Of a stretch of 64,000 bases of DNA, positions 43,304 through 52,379 are shown one piece after another. The notes under the pieces are model-generated. The model was given only the letters and a program-made list of their open reading frames with translations. It did not search any database and was not told where the DNA came from. Made by a program: the position numbers and the translations under genes. The stretch comes from Gluconacetobacter aggeris. GTDB taxonomy: Bacteria > Pseudomonadota > Alphaproteobacteria > Acetobacterales > Acetobacteraceae. Each line of letters starts with the position of its first letter. The first letter of the stretch is position 1. The stretch lies in the NCBI RefSeq assembly GCF_014174395.1, contig NZ_JABEQD010000003.1:434001-498000 (forward strand), given 5' to 3'.

Positions 43304-44494
43304 CTAACTGGCCTGGAATTTCCTATTACTATCTTGGATTATCAGGACGCCGATACCGATAGCCGCCGCGCCCGCCCCAACGATTGCGACAGCAGTCAGT
43401 CCGAATGCACCGATCACCCCTCCGCCAATGAGTGACCCGAGAGCAATACCGGAGTTGAAGCCAGCGATGTTGAGACCGGCAGCAGCCGCAAGCGCCTTCG
43501 GCGCGTGGTGCTCGGCGATGCCGATGACACGAGCCTGCATGGCTGGCACGGCAGCATAGGTGAGTGCGCCGAGCGCTGCGATCAGCACAATCATGGCCGG
43601 AACGGAATGCACGGCAGGCCAGATCGCCGTGAGTACAATGGCGAGGCCGACGAGAACGATCATCACCGCCTTGTCGGAACCGAGACGATCCGTCATGCGC
43701 CCGCCGACAATGTTGCCGATTGCTGCTGCAACACCATATGCCAGCATTATCGTGCTGACCCATGTAGCACTCATGCCCGTTACCTTAATCAGCAAGGGCG
43801 AAATATAGGAAAATAAGCAGAATGACCCAGTATAGGCCAACACGGTGATGAGTGTTGCGCCGAGGAGCCGTCGGTCGGTGAGAGCTGCCAGATTGTGGAA
43901 AGCGTCCTTTGCCTCACCGCCATCGCGACCGTTGGGCATCAGGAAAGCCAAGCCAAGCACACCGATGGCGCCACAACCAGCGACGCTCATAAAGATCGTC
44001 TGCCAACTCCAGATACTGCCGAGGAAAGTCCCGATCGGTACGCCGAAGGCGAGCGCGAGGGTCAGCCCACCGAAGACGACGGCGACCGCGCTGCCCGCTC
44101 GCTCTGGGGCTACCAGTCGCGTGGCAGCGCTGGATGCGACCGCAAGAAAAACGCCGTGTCCCAGACCCGATCCAAAACGAGCGACCAGCAACGAGGGCAG
44201 ATCACCGGATAGCCCGACGAGGAAGTTACCGATTGTGAACACGATCATGGCCGCCAGCAGCAGATACTTGCGGCTCCAGCTCGCCGCCAATGCTGTGAGG
44301 ATCGGTGCGCCGATCGTGGCCCCGATCGCATAGGCAGCGACAGCGGCTCCAATATGATCGACACCGACTTTTAAGTCAGCGGCAATGTCCGAAACCAGGC
44401 CGATGGTGACAAATTCGGTAAAGCCCAAGGCAAAGGCCGAGAGCGCGAAAACATAGATGACGAGCGGAATGCTCCGCGCTTGCGGCGTGGTCAT
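43304..44494 (-). CDS. MFS efflux transporter (DHA1-like)
   Basis: 396 residues, about 12 membrane helices, starting FALSAFALGFTEFVTIGLVS and TALAASWSRKYLLL, as in AraJ/NepI-type sugar or drug exporters. It lies between the DJ-1/PfpI gene (38 bases upstream) and the LysR gene, forming one minus-strand unit with them. Confidence 0.85.
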   Translation of the reverse strand: MTTPQARSIPLVIYVFALSAFALGFTEFVTIGLVSDIAADLKVGVDHIGAAVAAYAIGATIGAPILTALAASWSRKYLLLAAMIVFTIGNFLVGLSGDLPSLLVARFGSGLGHGVFLAVASSAATRLVAPERAGSAVAVVFGGLTLALAFGVPIGTFLGSIWSWQTIFMSVAGCGAIGVLGLAFLMPNGRDGGEAKDAFHNLAALTDRRLLGATLITVLAYTGSFCLFSYISPLLIKVTGMSATWVSTIMLAYGVAAAIGNIVGGRMTDRLGSDKAVMIVLVGLAIVLTAIWPAVHSVPAMIVLIAALGALTYAAVPAMQARVIGIAEHHAPKALAAAAGLNIAGFNSGIALGSLIGGGVIGAFGLTAVAIVGAGAAAIGIGVLIIQDSNRKFQAS

Positions 44495-44531
44495 GGGAAG
44501 CGTCTTTCCTTGTATATTGTATTCGTGACGT

Positions 44532-45236
44532 TCAGCGCACCGACGCTGCCAGCGCCCCCAGCGTGTGCTTCGCGGTCAGCGCCGACGATGCCGGGTTCTG
44601 TCCGGTTACGAGGCGACCATCGGTGACAGCGAAGGGCTGGAAGTCCGCAACGCTCTCATACCGACCGCCCAGCTCACGCAAGCGGGTTTCCAGCAGAAAC
44701 GGAACGGCTGCGTCGAGACCAACGGCGCATTCCTCGCTATCGGTGAAGCAGGTGATGCGCCGGTCCTTGACCAGCAGCGCACCCGTTTCGTCTTGCACGT
44801 TCACCAACCCGGCAGGACCATGACAGACAGCGGCGACTACCTTCCCATGCGCCCACGCTTTGTCGAGCAGCCCAGCTAGTTCAGTGCTGTTCGGCAAATC
44901 CCACATGGTTCCGTGCCCGCCAGGAAGGAATATCGCGTCATAACTTGCAGCGTCGATACCCTCGATACGGAGCGTTACATTGAGGGCTGCGGAAGCCACC
45001 GCGTCACCGAGGAAGCGATCCACACTGGCTTCATTCTCGCCCTTGGCCTTGACGGAACGCGGGTCGATCGGAGCTGGGCCACCCTGTATGGAAGCAAGCG
45101 TCACCAACGCACCGGCATCGACGAAGGCATAATAAGGTGTCGCCAGTTCCTCGAACCATAGACCGGTCGGTTCGCCAACATCGCCCATCTCGGCGCTGGA
45201 AGTCAGGATCATCAGAATTTTGAGTTTGGCAGGCAT
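44532..45236 (-). CDS. DJ-1/PfpI class I glutamine amidotransferase-like protein
   Basis: About 234 residues from ATG 45236 (frame open to 45287). LPGGHGTMWDLP and the nucleophile-elbow VVAAVCHGPAGLVN are typical of the Hsp31/DJ-1 group, which includes chaperone/glyoxalase-like stress proteins. It is divergent from a LysR gene across a 101-base AT-rich gap, so it and the MFS gene are probably that regulator's targets. Confidence 0.83.
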   Translation of the reverse strand: MPAKLKILMILTSSAEMGDVGEPTGLWFEELATPYYAFVDAGALVTLASIQGGPAPIDPRSVKAKGENEASVDRFLGDAVASAALNVTLRIEGIDAASYDAIFLPGGHGTMWDLPNSTELAGLLDKAWAHGKVVAAVCHGPAGLVNVQDETGALLVKDRRITCFTDSEECAVGLDAAVPFLLETRLRELGGRYESVADFQPFAVTDGRLVTGQNPASSALTAKHTLGALAASVR

Positions 45237-45337
45237 TAGGGGCACTCCGGCTATTGGCCAGAGATGCCTCATGCAAGCACACGACAAAAATAATTCCTTT
45301 TGCTATTAACCATAGGAATATTTATGGGTTGGTGATC

Positions 45338-46225
45338 ATGAACTACCTCATCTACCTGCGCACCTTCCTTGATACCTACCGTGCCGGCTCGTTGACCCGC
45401 GCGGCGCAGCGGCTCAGCATCACCCAGCCGGCGGCCTCGGCGCATATCGCGGCATTGGAAGAGATGCTTGGCAAGCCACTGTTCATCCGACAAGCGCGCG
45501 GCGTCGCACCGACGCCAGCAGCCGATGATCTTGCCCGTTCGGTTGCTGCCCATCTCGACGGGATCGAGGCGACCATGGGCGCGGCGCAAGCGCGCTCAAG
45601 TCATTTGAGCGGCACGGTGCATCTGGTCGGCCCGGCCGAATATCTTTCGGCTCGTATCGCACCGATGCTTGCCCCGTTGGTCCACGAAGGTTTGCGGCTG
45701 CGTATCCAGACCGGCAACCGCGAGCGCATCTATGCCGCACTCGACGAGAGCCATGCTGATCTGGCCATCACGGCTTCGCCACCAGACGGCAACGTACATG
45801 GGTTCGCGGAATTGGGCCGAGAACGATTATTGCTGGTCGCGGCACGGGAGATAGCTGAACGCATGAAGGCACGCGCCGTCACTGCCGACTTCCTCTGCGG
45901 CCTGCCATGCATCGCCTATGACGAAACGTTACCGCTGCTGCGCCCCTTCTTCGAACAGGCCTTCGGCAAAACGCCCGACATGCAGGCCGTTGCTACCGCA
46001 CCAGACCTACGCATTCTGATCGGAATGACCCAAGCTGGAACAGGATGGACGGTGCTGCCGGACTATCTATGCGCGGAAGCTCTGGCAGCCGGTCAGTTGG
46101 TAGAGTTGCCGACGACGAGGCCAGGGCCCGACAACACACTTTATCTCGCTTGGAACAAGACGGCGCTCCGCCATCCGCGTGTAGTGCATGTACGGGATTT
46201 CCTGCTGCGTGCAGCTTCGGGATAG
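45338..46225 (+). CDS. LysR-family transcriptional regulator
   Basis: About 295 residues from ATG 45338 (frame open to 45254, inside the divergent promoter). HTH in FLDTYRAGSLTRAAQRLSIT and QPAASAHIAALEEMLGKPL. Classical divergent arrangement with the DJ-1/PfpI and MFS genes. Its stop lies 1 base from the relaxase stop (convergent). Confidence 0.87.
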   Translation: MNYLIYLRTFLDTYRAGSLTRAAQRLSITQPAASAHIAALEEMLGKPLFIRQARGVAPTPAADDLARSVAAHLDGIEATMGAAQARSSHLSGTVHLVGPAEYLSARIAPMLAPLVHEGLRLRIQTGNRERIYAALDESHADLAITASPPDGNVHGFAELGRERLLLVAAREIAERMKARAVTADFLCGLPCIAYDETLPLLRPFFEQAFGKTPDMQAVATAPDLRILIGMTQAGTGWTVLPDYLCAEALAAGQLVELPTTRPGPDNTLYLAWNKTALRHPRVVHVRDFLLRAASG

Positions 46226-46226
46226 C

Positions 46227-48278
46227 TCACAACCCCAATCCTCGCGATCTTCCTATTTGCCACGACACCGATCTGCCCTGCACGGTTCCGGCGACATCTC
46301 GTCCGATCTGGCGCTCGATCACAGGCCGCCACGGGACCAGCGTGAATTCATGAGACTTCTCGACGATGGCAAACTTCCCGCTGGATAGCTGTGTGGTGCC
46401 GGTGAACGTGCCACTGACCGTCTCGCCGTCAGCAACTGCCCGGAACGGCACGGATTTCGTTGCCGCCAGTTTCACACCAGCGCGGGCAACCTCCCGCTCC
46501 TGAAGCACGGCAATCAGGTTGCGCCGATAGCTGACACGCCCATCCGGTCGGCGGACAGCATCACCCTGCTCAATCAACCTCTCCCGCCGCTGCTCCATCG
46601 CCTCGCGCACCTGTTCCCCGAAGCCAGCAGGCACCAGATCAGACACCACACCTCCCACCAGCCGCCGGTCGAGCCAGGTCGCGCCATCCGCGCCGACTTG
46701 GCTGCCCAGATCGAAGGTCGAAAGGACACGTATATTTGCCCGTCCGCCCCTTCCCGCATCGTGGGCCGCAGCACGGGTGGTGAAATCCTCGGGAATACGC
46801 CACTGGTCGGTGTCGATCCGTTCGACGATACCGGCACGGCGCAGGGCCTCCAGCCGTCGGACATGCGACGCGACGAAACCGTCATAGTCGCCGCCCGGCA
46901 CCCGCCCCTCGAACCGGGCCTGTTCCAGATGACGGCTCGGCCGATAAATACCTCCTTCGGCCATTCCGGCAATCGCGCGATCGGAGGGGCTCCCGGCGCT
47001 ATCAGGCGGGCCTATCTCGACGATGCTGCCGATCCGTGCCTCCGCGACACGGGCCGGGTCGATACCGGAAACATGGTGCGCGCGGCCATCGATCCCATCG
47101 ACCACCAGCGTCAGTTCCTCGCCCAGCTCGTCCGACAGATGCTTGTCGATGACGCGACCGACGATCGGCGTCGCAGGTGCCGCATCATGGATCGTAAAGC
47201 TCATCGGGTCGCGCTCGGTGCCGTCTACCCGGAGTGCCTTCTGCATCGTGCGGATGATGTCGCCGCGCTCACCCATCTCGCGCAGCGTCGGCTCCAGTTG
47301 CTCGCTCAGTTCCCACACGCCCGGCGCATGCTCCGTGGCGAGGCCCATATCGCTCAGCTTGCCAAGACGACGCAGGCGGAGCGCCCGGTCCGCCTGGCAG
47401 CGCGGATCGTCAGGCTCATGACGCAAATCGAGAAACCGGTCCTCGGCCTCCGCGAGCATCGCCCGGTCGATGCGGGTAAGACGATCTTGGTCGATCTCGG
47501 CGACCAGCTTGAGGCGCTGCTCGATCTCGGTGACAGGCCCGAGTTCCAGCGTGACCAGTTCGCTCGCCCGTTCGCGGATGCCGTTGGCAAGATAGTCGCC
47601 ATTGATGACCAGATCCTCGCCCAATTCGTCACGGCCGTTGACGACGACATGCACATGCGGATGGCCGGTATTGTGGTGGTTGACCGCAACCCAATCGAGT
47701 TTCGTGCCCAGATCGGCTTCGACCTGCGCCATCAGATCTCGGGTGTAGCCCGTCAGGTCGGCGAGATCACCGGCATCCTCCGGTGAGACGATGAAGCGGA
47801 ACTGATGGCGGTCATCGCGCCCACGATCGAGAAACGCATCACCATCGGCGCGGTCTTCGTTCCCCGAATAGAGCCGGCCACGCTCGCCGTCACGGGCGGT
47901 GCCGTCGCGCTGGATGTAGCGGAGATGGGCAGCGGCCTTGCCGTTTCGGCCTGCTCCACGGACGGAACGGGATTTGACGATGACACGACGGCTCCCCGGC
48001 CGACGATGGCTCCAGCCATTCGAGAGGTTCCGGGCGCGCACGAACGTCGCCCCCCTTCCACGCCGCACGCCACGCCCGGACGCGATGCTTCCCTCCCCTT
48101 TCGGTGCATGTCCGGGACCACCGCGTCGGGGACGTCCGCTCCCACCGCTCGCCGCCTGCTGCTGGCGCGTAACCGTCCGCACCTTGGTCAGGAAACTCCT
48201 GGCACGACCGATCTTCGGCGTGTCAGCGCGGATACGGCCCGGCCTCAGGCGAAAGCGGTTGTCGTCGCCCGCACTCAT
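46227..48278 (-). CDS. relaxase (VirD2-like, DUF3363)
   Basis: About 683 residues from ATG 48278; the frame is open to 48437 but the first 53 codons cover the oriT-like region. The Arg-rich N-terminus leads to SRRVIVKSRSVRG, then the three-His metal motif in NHHNTGHPHVHVVVNGRDEL near residue 200, followed by a long DUF3363 C-terminal region. It nicks oriT and stays on the 5' end for transfer. The gene is at the end of the minus-strand processing operon. Confidence 0.88.
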   Translation of the reverse strand: MSAGDDNRFRLRPGRIRADTPKIGRARSFLTKVRTVTRQQQAASGGSGRPRRGGPGHAPKGEGSIASGRGVRRGRGATFVRARNLSNGWSHRRPGSRRVIVKSRSVRGAGRNGKAAAHLRYIQRDGTARDGERGRLYSGNEDRADGDAFLDRGRDDRHQFRFIVSPEDAGDLADLTGYTRDLMAQVEADLGTKLDWVAVNHHNTGHPHVHVVVNGRDELGEDLVINGDYLANGIRERASELVTLELGPVTEIEQRLKLVAEIDQDRLTRIDRAMLAEAEDRFLDLRHEPDDPRCQADRALRLRRLGKLSDMGLATEHAPGVWELSEQLEPTLREMGERGDIIRTMQKALRVDGTERDPMSFTIHDAAPATPIVGRVIDKHLSDELGEELTLVVDGIDGRAHHVSGIDPARVAEARIGSIVEIGPPDSAGSPSDRAIAGMAEGGIYRPSRHLEQARFEGRVPGGDYDGFVASHVRRLEALRRAGIVERIDTDQWRIPEDFTTRAAAHDAGRGGRANIRVLSTFDLGSQVGADGATWLDRRLVGGVVSDLVPAGFGEQVREAMEQRRERLIEQGDAVRRPDGRVSYRRNLIAVLQEREVARAGVKLAATKSVPFRAVADGETVSGTFTGTTQLSSGKFAIVEKSHEFTLVPWRPVIERQIGRDVAGTVQGRSVSWQIGRSRGLGL

Positions 48279-48361
48279 GGCCGCCGATCCGCCCGAAACT
48301 GCCACAAACAGACAGGAGTGCCGCGAAAAACGGGGCGGAAACTGACTTCGCCGCCTGTCGC

Positions 48362-48389
48362 GGCACCATACCCCCTCAAAGGGGGTGCC
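48362..48389. other. candidate oriT inverted repeat
   Basis: ACCCCCT-CAA-AGGGGGT (perfect 7-bp arms, 48370-48386) nested in GGCA...TGCC, 84 bases upstream of the relaxase start and in the only sizeable gap of the processing operon. Position and symmetry suit an origin of transfer; the nick site cannot be identified by eye. Confidence 0.45.
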
Positions 48390-48516
48390 ACCCAAAACAA
48401 TGTGCAGACAAGAGCTTGCCCTGCGGATCGGACCCATGGGGTGCCGTCCGCTTTAATCTTGCGCTCCCTCTTCTGCCCCCTTTCCGCCTCTCCACCCCCT
48501 GCCCTACACATTGTCA

Positions 48517-49170
48517 TCATGGCCGCGATCCCATGCCGCCTGAAGCCACGAACAGGCCATCCGATCGCGGCATGATCCCCGACATATCGCGCACAGACGC
48601 GACCGTCGTGCTGCGATCCGGCTGCACGATGAAGAGCGGCGCACGGGTCCAGGCAAACCGATCCGCCGCCGCGATCATGACGGGAGCATCGCCGCCACCT
48701 CCGATGATCGGCGCAACGGCAGCGACATAAGCGCGCGTTTCCGATGGGAGCGGACGCCCTGCCAGAGACGCCTCGTAGCGATCGGGACCGGCATTATAGG
48801 CAGCGAGAAAACCCGGCGAACCGTAGCGGTCATGCAGCTCACGGAGATAGGCCGCGCCCGCCAGAATGTTGTCGCGCGGATCGTAGGGATCACGGCCGAG
48901 ATGATGCCGGACGCGCAGATCGGCCCATGTGCCGGGCATGATCTGCATCAGCCCCATCGCCCCCGCTGATGAAACGATACCCGGATCGCCAGCACTCTCG
49001 GTGCCCATGACAGCCCTGATCCAGATCGCCGGAATGTCGAAACGCCGTGCAGCCGCAGCGATCTCGGCGGCATACGGAACGTCGAGTGTCTGCGCCGATA
49101 CAACAACCGGCGCCATCGAAACGAGACATCCCGCTGCTAACAAACACACGATCAGGGTCTGACTGCGCAT
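48517..49170 (-). CDS. lytic transglycosylase (VirB1-like)
   Basis: About 217 residues from ATG 49170. Signal peptide (TLIVCLLAAGCLVSMAPVVV), SLT domain with catalytic Glu in RAVMGTESAGDPG, then GAMGLMQIMPGTWADL and AAYLRELHDRYG. Opens peptidoglycan for the transfer channel. Just downstream of DUF736 with a 4-base gap. Confidence 0.87.
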   Translation of the reverse strand: MRSQTLIVCLLAAGCLVSMAPVVVSAQTLDVPYAAEIAAAARRFDIPAIWIRAVMGTESAGDPGIVSSAGAMGLMQIMPGTWADLRVRHHLGRDPYDPRDNILAGAAYLRELHDRYGSPGFLAAYNAGPDRYEASLAGRPLPSETRAYVAAVAPIIGGGGDAPVMIAAADRFAWTRAPLFIVQPDRSTTVASVRDMSGIMPRSDGLFVASGGMGSRP

Positions 49171-49174
49171 GACG

Positions 49175-49510
49175 TCAGTCCCGCCCGTCGCGCCTCTGGG
49201 GGCGGCTCCAGTGCAACGACCAGAGACCGCCATTACTGCCGTCACGGAACAGATTGGCGCGCAACGGCTGCGGCAGAAGCGGATCATCGATCAGCAGGGC
49301 AACGTAATCGCCGGCCCGCTCGCCCGTGCGTTTCCAGCCGGCACCAATCTCGGGGCCGTCCTCGTCATCGCGATAGATACGATAATCCGGGGCGTTGTCG
49401 GATTCCGATTTCTCAGTCTGCACGATAACGATCTCATGGAAACCAAGGAAGGTCTGGATGCGTCCGGCAAAGCCGGTCTTGTCGCGCGTGAAGCTACCGA
49501 TCTGCGGCAT
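49175..49510 (-). CDS. DUF736 family protein
   Basis: 111 residues: IGSFTRDKTGFAGRIQTF and DYRIYRDDEDGPEIGAGWKR are the DUF736 pattern, with KRTGERAGDYVALLIDDP after it. Conserved in alphaproteobacterial conjugative elements; role unknown. Overlaps traF by 17 bases. Confidence 0.85.
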   Translation of the reverse strand: MPQIGSFTRDKTGFAGRIQTFLGFHEIVIVQTEKSESDNAPDYRIYRDDEDGPEIGAGWKRTGERAGDYVALLIDDPLLPQPLRANLFRDGSNGGLWSLHWSRPQRRDGRD

Positions 49511-50099
49511 GGGAAGTCTCCGTAGCGATGTTGGGAAGGCGCGGCATCGGCCTCTCAGCGAAAAGGCCGTGCCAGACGAAATGACCGTCGCCGTGCGCGT
49601 CGGTGTAGAGCGGCGTCGCCCGGCCGATGACGGTGGCGCGCGGAAGCGGGCCGAAATAGCGCCCGTCCAGACTGTCGCGAACGGACGGGTTCATGAGGAA
49701 AATCTGATCCGATGCGATGCGGCGGCAGCCCTGCCAGAGCGGCAACATACGCCTGCGCCGGTCACGCTCCTGCGCCTCGCCGAGCTTTACGCCATCAACC
49801 GTGACGGTGCGCCCGACGCGGCAAACCTGTTGCCCCGGCCGCGCTGCCACGGGCTTCAGCAGCGGTACACCGCGCCCGATATAGCCGCGCCGAACCATGA
49901 AATCGGCCAGCGGCTTCGGTGGCCTGACGGCAACCAGATCGCCGACCTTCAGCCCGTTGGGCGCTGCAAGGTCGTAGAGGCCGAGCGGCGTACTGGCGGA
50001 GGCGTTCCAGAGCAGCTTCACCGGCACGGGGACGATGGCGGCGATGACGACACCCATCACCGCAAAATACGTCGCCATGACATAACCGAAGCGGGTCAT
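49494..50099 (-). CDS. traF: TraF-type S26 signal peptidase
   Basis: 201 residues. One N-terminal membrane helix, nucleophile Ser in NASASTPLGLYDL, general-base Lys in GVPLLKPVAARPG, and a late YFGPLPRATVIGRATPL segment. In RP4, TraF matures and cyclises the TrbC pilin. ATGA overlap with DUF2840. Confidence 0.88.
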   Translation of the reverse strand: MTRFGYVMATYFAVMGVVIAAIVPVPVKLLWNASASTPLGLYDLAAPNGLKVGDLVAVRPPKPLADFMVRRGYIGRGVPLLKPVAARPGQQVCRVGRTVTVDGVKLGEAQERDRRRRMLPLWQGCRRIASDQIFLMNPSVRDSLDGRYFGPLPRATVIGRATPLYTDAHGDGHFVWHGLFAERPMPRLPNIATETSHAADR

Positions 50100-50611
50100 G
50101 GCCTGATCTCCCGCCGCCTGAGCCAGGCCCGATGACGTGCCATGGTGTAGGGGCGCGGTTGCTCACCCGCGTTCAGCCGGTTGCCGACATGCCGCCAGTA
50201 ATCGGGCGAAACCGTGCAGGCGTCGATGCCGGCTTCTTCCACCGCATCGATATGGCGGAGCACCTGTTCGACCTTCGGCCAACCCGCGACCCGCAGCAGG
50301 ATTTCACCGCCGGGCCGGATAAAGGGCACGGTCTGGCAAGGTTCTCCCGGTGCCACGGCGCGCAGGATGTCGATACGCGATGCGATCGTGCCGAAATCGT
50401 TGGCCGCCCAGCGGACAAAGGCGAAAACGCTGCCAGGCCGGAAGGAGAAGATACGACGGCGTCGGTCGAGGATCTGTTCCTGAGCCTCATGACCGAACCT
50501 GATCCAGTTCTCGACACGCGTTTCGATGTGGGTCAGTTCAACATGGGTCAGTGGGTCGCGTGCGAACGGCAGGGCGTGGCCCCGCGCACGGGACGTTGTG
50601 GCGCTGGTCAT
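50096..50611 (-). CDS. DUF2840 family protein
   Basis: About 171 residues from ATG 50611. THVELTHIETRVENWIRFG and FVRWAANDFGTIASRIDILR are the DUF2840 signature. Always found between the replication/partition genes and traF in this element family; function unknown. It is coupled directly to the replication initiator by ATGA, whereas related elements usually have a parA gene in between. Confidence 0.83.
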   Translation of the reverse strand: MTSATTSRARGHALPFARDPLTHVELTHIETRVENWIRFGHEAQEQILDRRRRIFSFRPGSVFAFVRWAANDFGTIASRIDILRAVAPGEPCQTVPFIRPGGEILLRVAGWPKVEQVLRHIDAVEEAGIDACTVSPDYWRHVGNRLNAGEQPRPYTMARHRAWLRRREIRP

Positions 50612-51726
50612 GGCCCGTCTCCCGGCATGGGAGAAAGACCACACGCGTGCGGATCGCCCGGCCTGTCGGCGGCACCGGCACCACGGTCGGTATCCGGTCG
50701 CCCCAACATCAAAAAGTTAGACTCTAAGTTAGATTCTAAGTTAGCAGCGCGATTCCGCGTTTCAGGCCAAAGGCTTAACTGGGGTTCGTGCGCCTGAAAT
50801 CCCGATAGTGATGCGCCCGAAGTCCCGATAGTCCCTGCGCCCGAAATCCCGTGTCCGTCCACACCGTCATCCACAGGCACTGTGGATAAGTTAACTGAAC
50901 GAATATGCAGCAGTTTCCGCCGCCCTTCACGCCGGATCGCGAGGCGATAGCCGGGGAGCGACTGTCGGGCGGCGATGCGCCCCAGGTCGAGCGCGAAATC
51001 GGAGACACGCGCCAGGCTGCCGGATTTTTCATGGAGATGCGCCATCTCGAACAGCCAGCCCTGCGGCTGATGCCCGGCATGTTTGCGGGCGACACGGTAG
51101 AGCCAGCGCTCGATACCGCCTGTCAGGCGGAAATAGGCCGGGTCGATCGCCAGGACCAGCGAACGGTCGATGACGCCGCGATAGAACCAGTCGGGCAGAA
51201 CGCACTCCATGCCCTCGACACGGCCATCACGGGTGGTCCTCTCCTCCCATTCATTGATCCAGGAGAACTGGTGTCGGCGCCAGTGCTCGCCATTCCGGAT
51301 GGTCGTACGAACCACGGTCGATTGCAGGCGGGCAAACGCTGCCTTGAGCAGCCGGTAGTCCCGTGCGCCCGTGGCGCGGCCCACGGCCGTCAGAAGCTGG
51401 TACGGAGTGAAACGCAGGAAGCGTGATGTCCGGAGGCCGCTATTCTCCGCTTCGACAATCTGCGAGGCGGCCCAGATCAGCACGTCGGCATCCCAGATCG
51501 TCGCCATACCATGCTCAGCCAGGCCGTGAATCTCGACCCGCTGACCGCCGGCCTCATAGAGGATCGGCGCGACCCGCTTCGCCTTGGAAAGCGAGAAGAA
51601 CGGCCGCTCCATCAGGTCGCGCTGATCACGGGGGCTGGCATCACCACCCGCGATCACGAAGGGATCGAGGCGCAGCCGCTCGCTCTCTCGCCCCTGCTGG
51701 CCGCGCTGCGGCATGACGCCGGCCAT
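50608..51726 (-). CDS. replication initiator protein A
   Basis: 372 residues of the RPA/RepA family: MERPFFSLSKAKRVAPILYE, MATIWDADVLIWAASQI, SWINEWEERTTRDGRVEGME and GWLFEMAHLHEKSGS are the conserved blocks. Presumed to open or bind the element's replication origin. The C-terminal third is low complexity and encoded by short DNA repeats (50716-50745 and 50789-50859), so the origin iterons may lie inside the gene. Confidence 0.85.
   Translation of the reverse strand: MAGVMPQRGQQGRESERLRLDPFVIAGGDASPRDQRDLMERPFFSLSKAKRVAPILYEAGGQRVEIHGLAEHGMATIWDADVLIWAASQIVEAENSGLRTSRFLRFTPYQLLTAVGRATGARDYRLLKAAFARLQSTVVRTTIRNGEHWRRHQFSWINEWEERTTRDGRVEGMECVLPDWFYRGVIDRSLVLAIDPAYFRLTGGIERWLYRVARKHAGHQPQGWLFEMAHLHEKSGSLARVSDFALDLGRIAARQSLPGYRLAIRREGRRKLLHIRSVNLSTVPVDDGVDGHGISGAGTIGTSGASLSGFQAHEPQLSLWPETRNRAANLESNLESNFLMLGRPDTDRGAGAADRPGDPHACGLSPMPGDGP
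50716..50745. repeat. 12-bp tandem repeats in the replication gene
   Basis: GTTAGACTCTAA, GTTAGATTCTAA, GTTAGC: two and a half copies of a 12-bp unit (50716-50745), AT-rich within GC-rich DNA, coding for NLES repeats. They resemble iterons or a melting region. Confidence 0.65.
50789..50859. repeat. 24-bp direct repeats in the replication gene
   Basis: Three copies of TGCGCCYGAARTCCCG followed by ATAGT in the first two, starting at 50789, 50812 and 50836 (period 23-24). Translated on the minus strand they give loose 8-residue repeats. Spacing near two helical turns is what initiator-binding iterons show. Confidence 0.65.
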
Positions 51727-51996
51727 TCAAAGGGTCGCCTTTTCGGCCGGGGTCAGCGGGCGGGCTGGAAAGACACGGCAGGGTGTCTCGTCGGTGGTGG
51801 AGCGACGGACACCATTCTCGACCCAGCCCTGAAGATCTGGGAGGGCGTAGACGATCCGGCCACCAATCTTCCGATAGGTCGGGCCGGTGCCATAGGTGCG
51901 ATGTTTTTCCAGCGTACGGATGGAAATGCCAAGGAAGCGCGCCGCATCGGGCGTGCGCAGGAAACGGGGCGGTAACCCCGTCTTGGGATCGAGCAT
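51727..51996 (-). CDS. AlpA-like helix-turn-helix protein
   Basis: 89 residues from ATG 51996. RFLRTPDAARFLGISIRTLEK and HRTYGTGPTYRKIGGRIVYA form a MerR/AlpA-type winged HTH. Stop is immediately followed by the initiator ATG. Probably the regulator or excisionase-type factor that heads the replication/transfer operon. Confidence 0.82.
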   Translation of the reverse strand: MLDPKTGLPPRFLRTPDAARFLGISIRTLEKHRTYGTGPTYRKIGGRIVYALPDLQGWVENGVRRSTTDETPCRVFPARPLTPAEKATL

Positions 51997-52241
51997 GATC
52001 GGGCCTCCGGTTGGGTTCGGCGGCTGTCGGTCACGACAGCGGGCCATGGCGAACCGTGGAGGAGGATCGGCAGTCTGGAGAGTGCCGGAATCAGGGGGGT
52101 TGATTCTAGCACCCCGATAAGAGGCTCATATGTGGGGAAGTAGAAAGTTCGCTTTTGGGTTTCAGAGGATAAAACCAGACTTGTGTTTGCCTCACTTCAC
52201 GCACAGATAATCTGCAATTTTCTGAGGCACTACTAAGAAGC

Positions 52242-52367
52242 TCAGTAGTGGGATTTCCCTTTGAATTTTGCCAGCTTGATCTGGGATGTGTTGATCTCAC
52301 CGGCCACACGGGAGCTCCAGTAATCGGAAAATGTCGTGAAGGCCTGAGCCAGGTTTATTTTTTCCAT
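52242..52367 (-). pseudogene. cupin-family protein, N-terminal fragment
   Basis: 41 residues starting MEKINLAQAFTTFSDYW and SRVAGEINTSQIKLAKFKG, the N-terminus of a small cupin family. Normal members then continue into the metal-binding His region. Here the frame stops at KSHY. A perfect GGAGG lies 8 bases before the ATG, and the gene follows the TIM-barrel gene by 12 bases. The operon was therefore cut at about 52250, marking a boundary of cargo against backbone. Confidence 0.6.
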
Positions 52368-52379
52368 TGGTTTCCTCCG

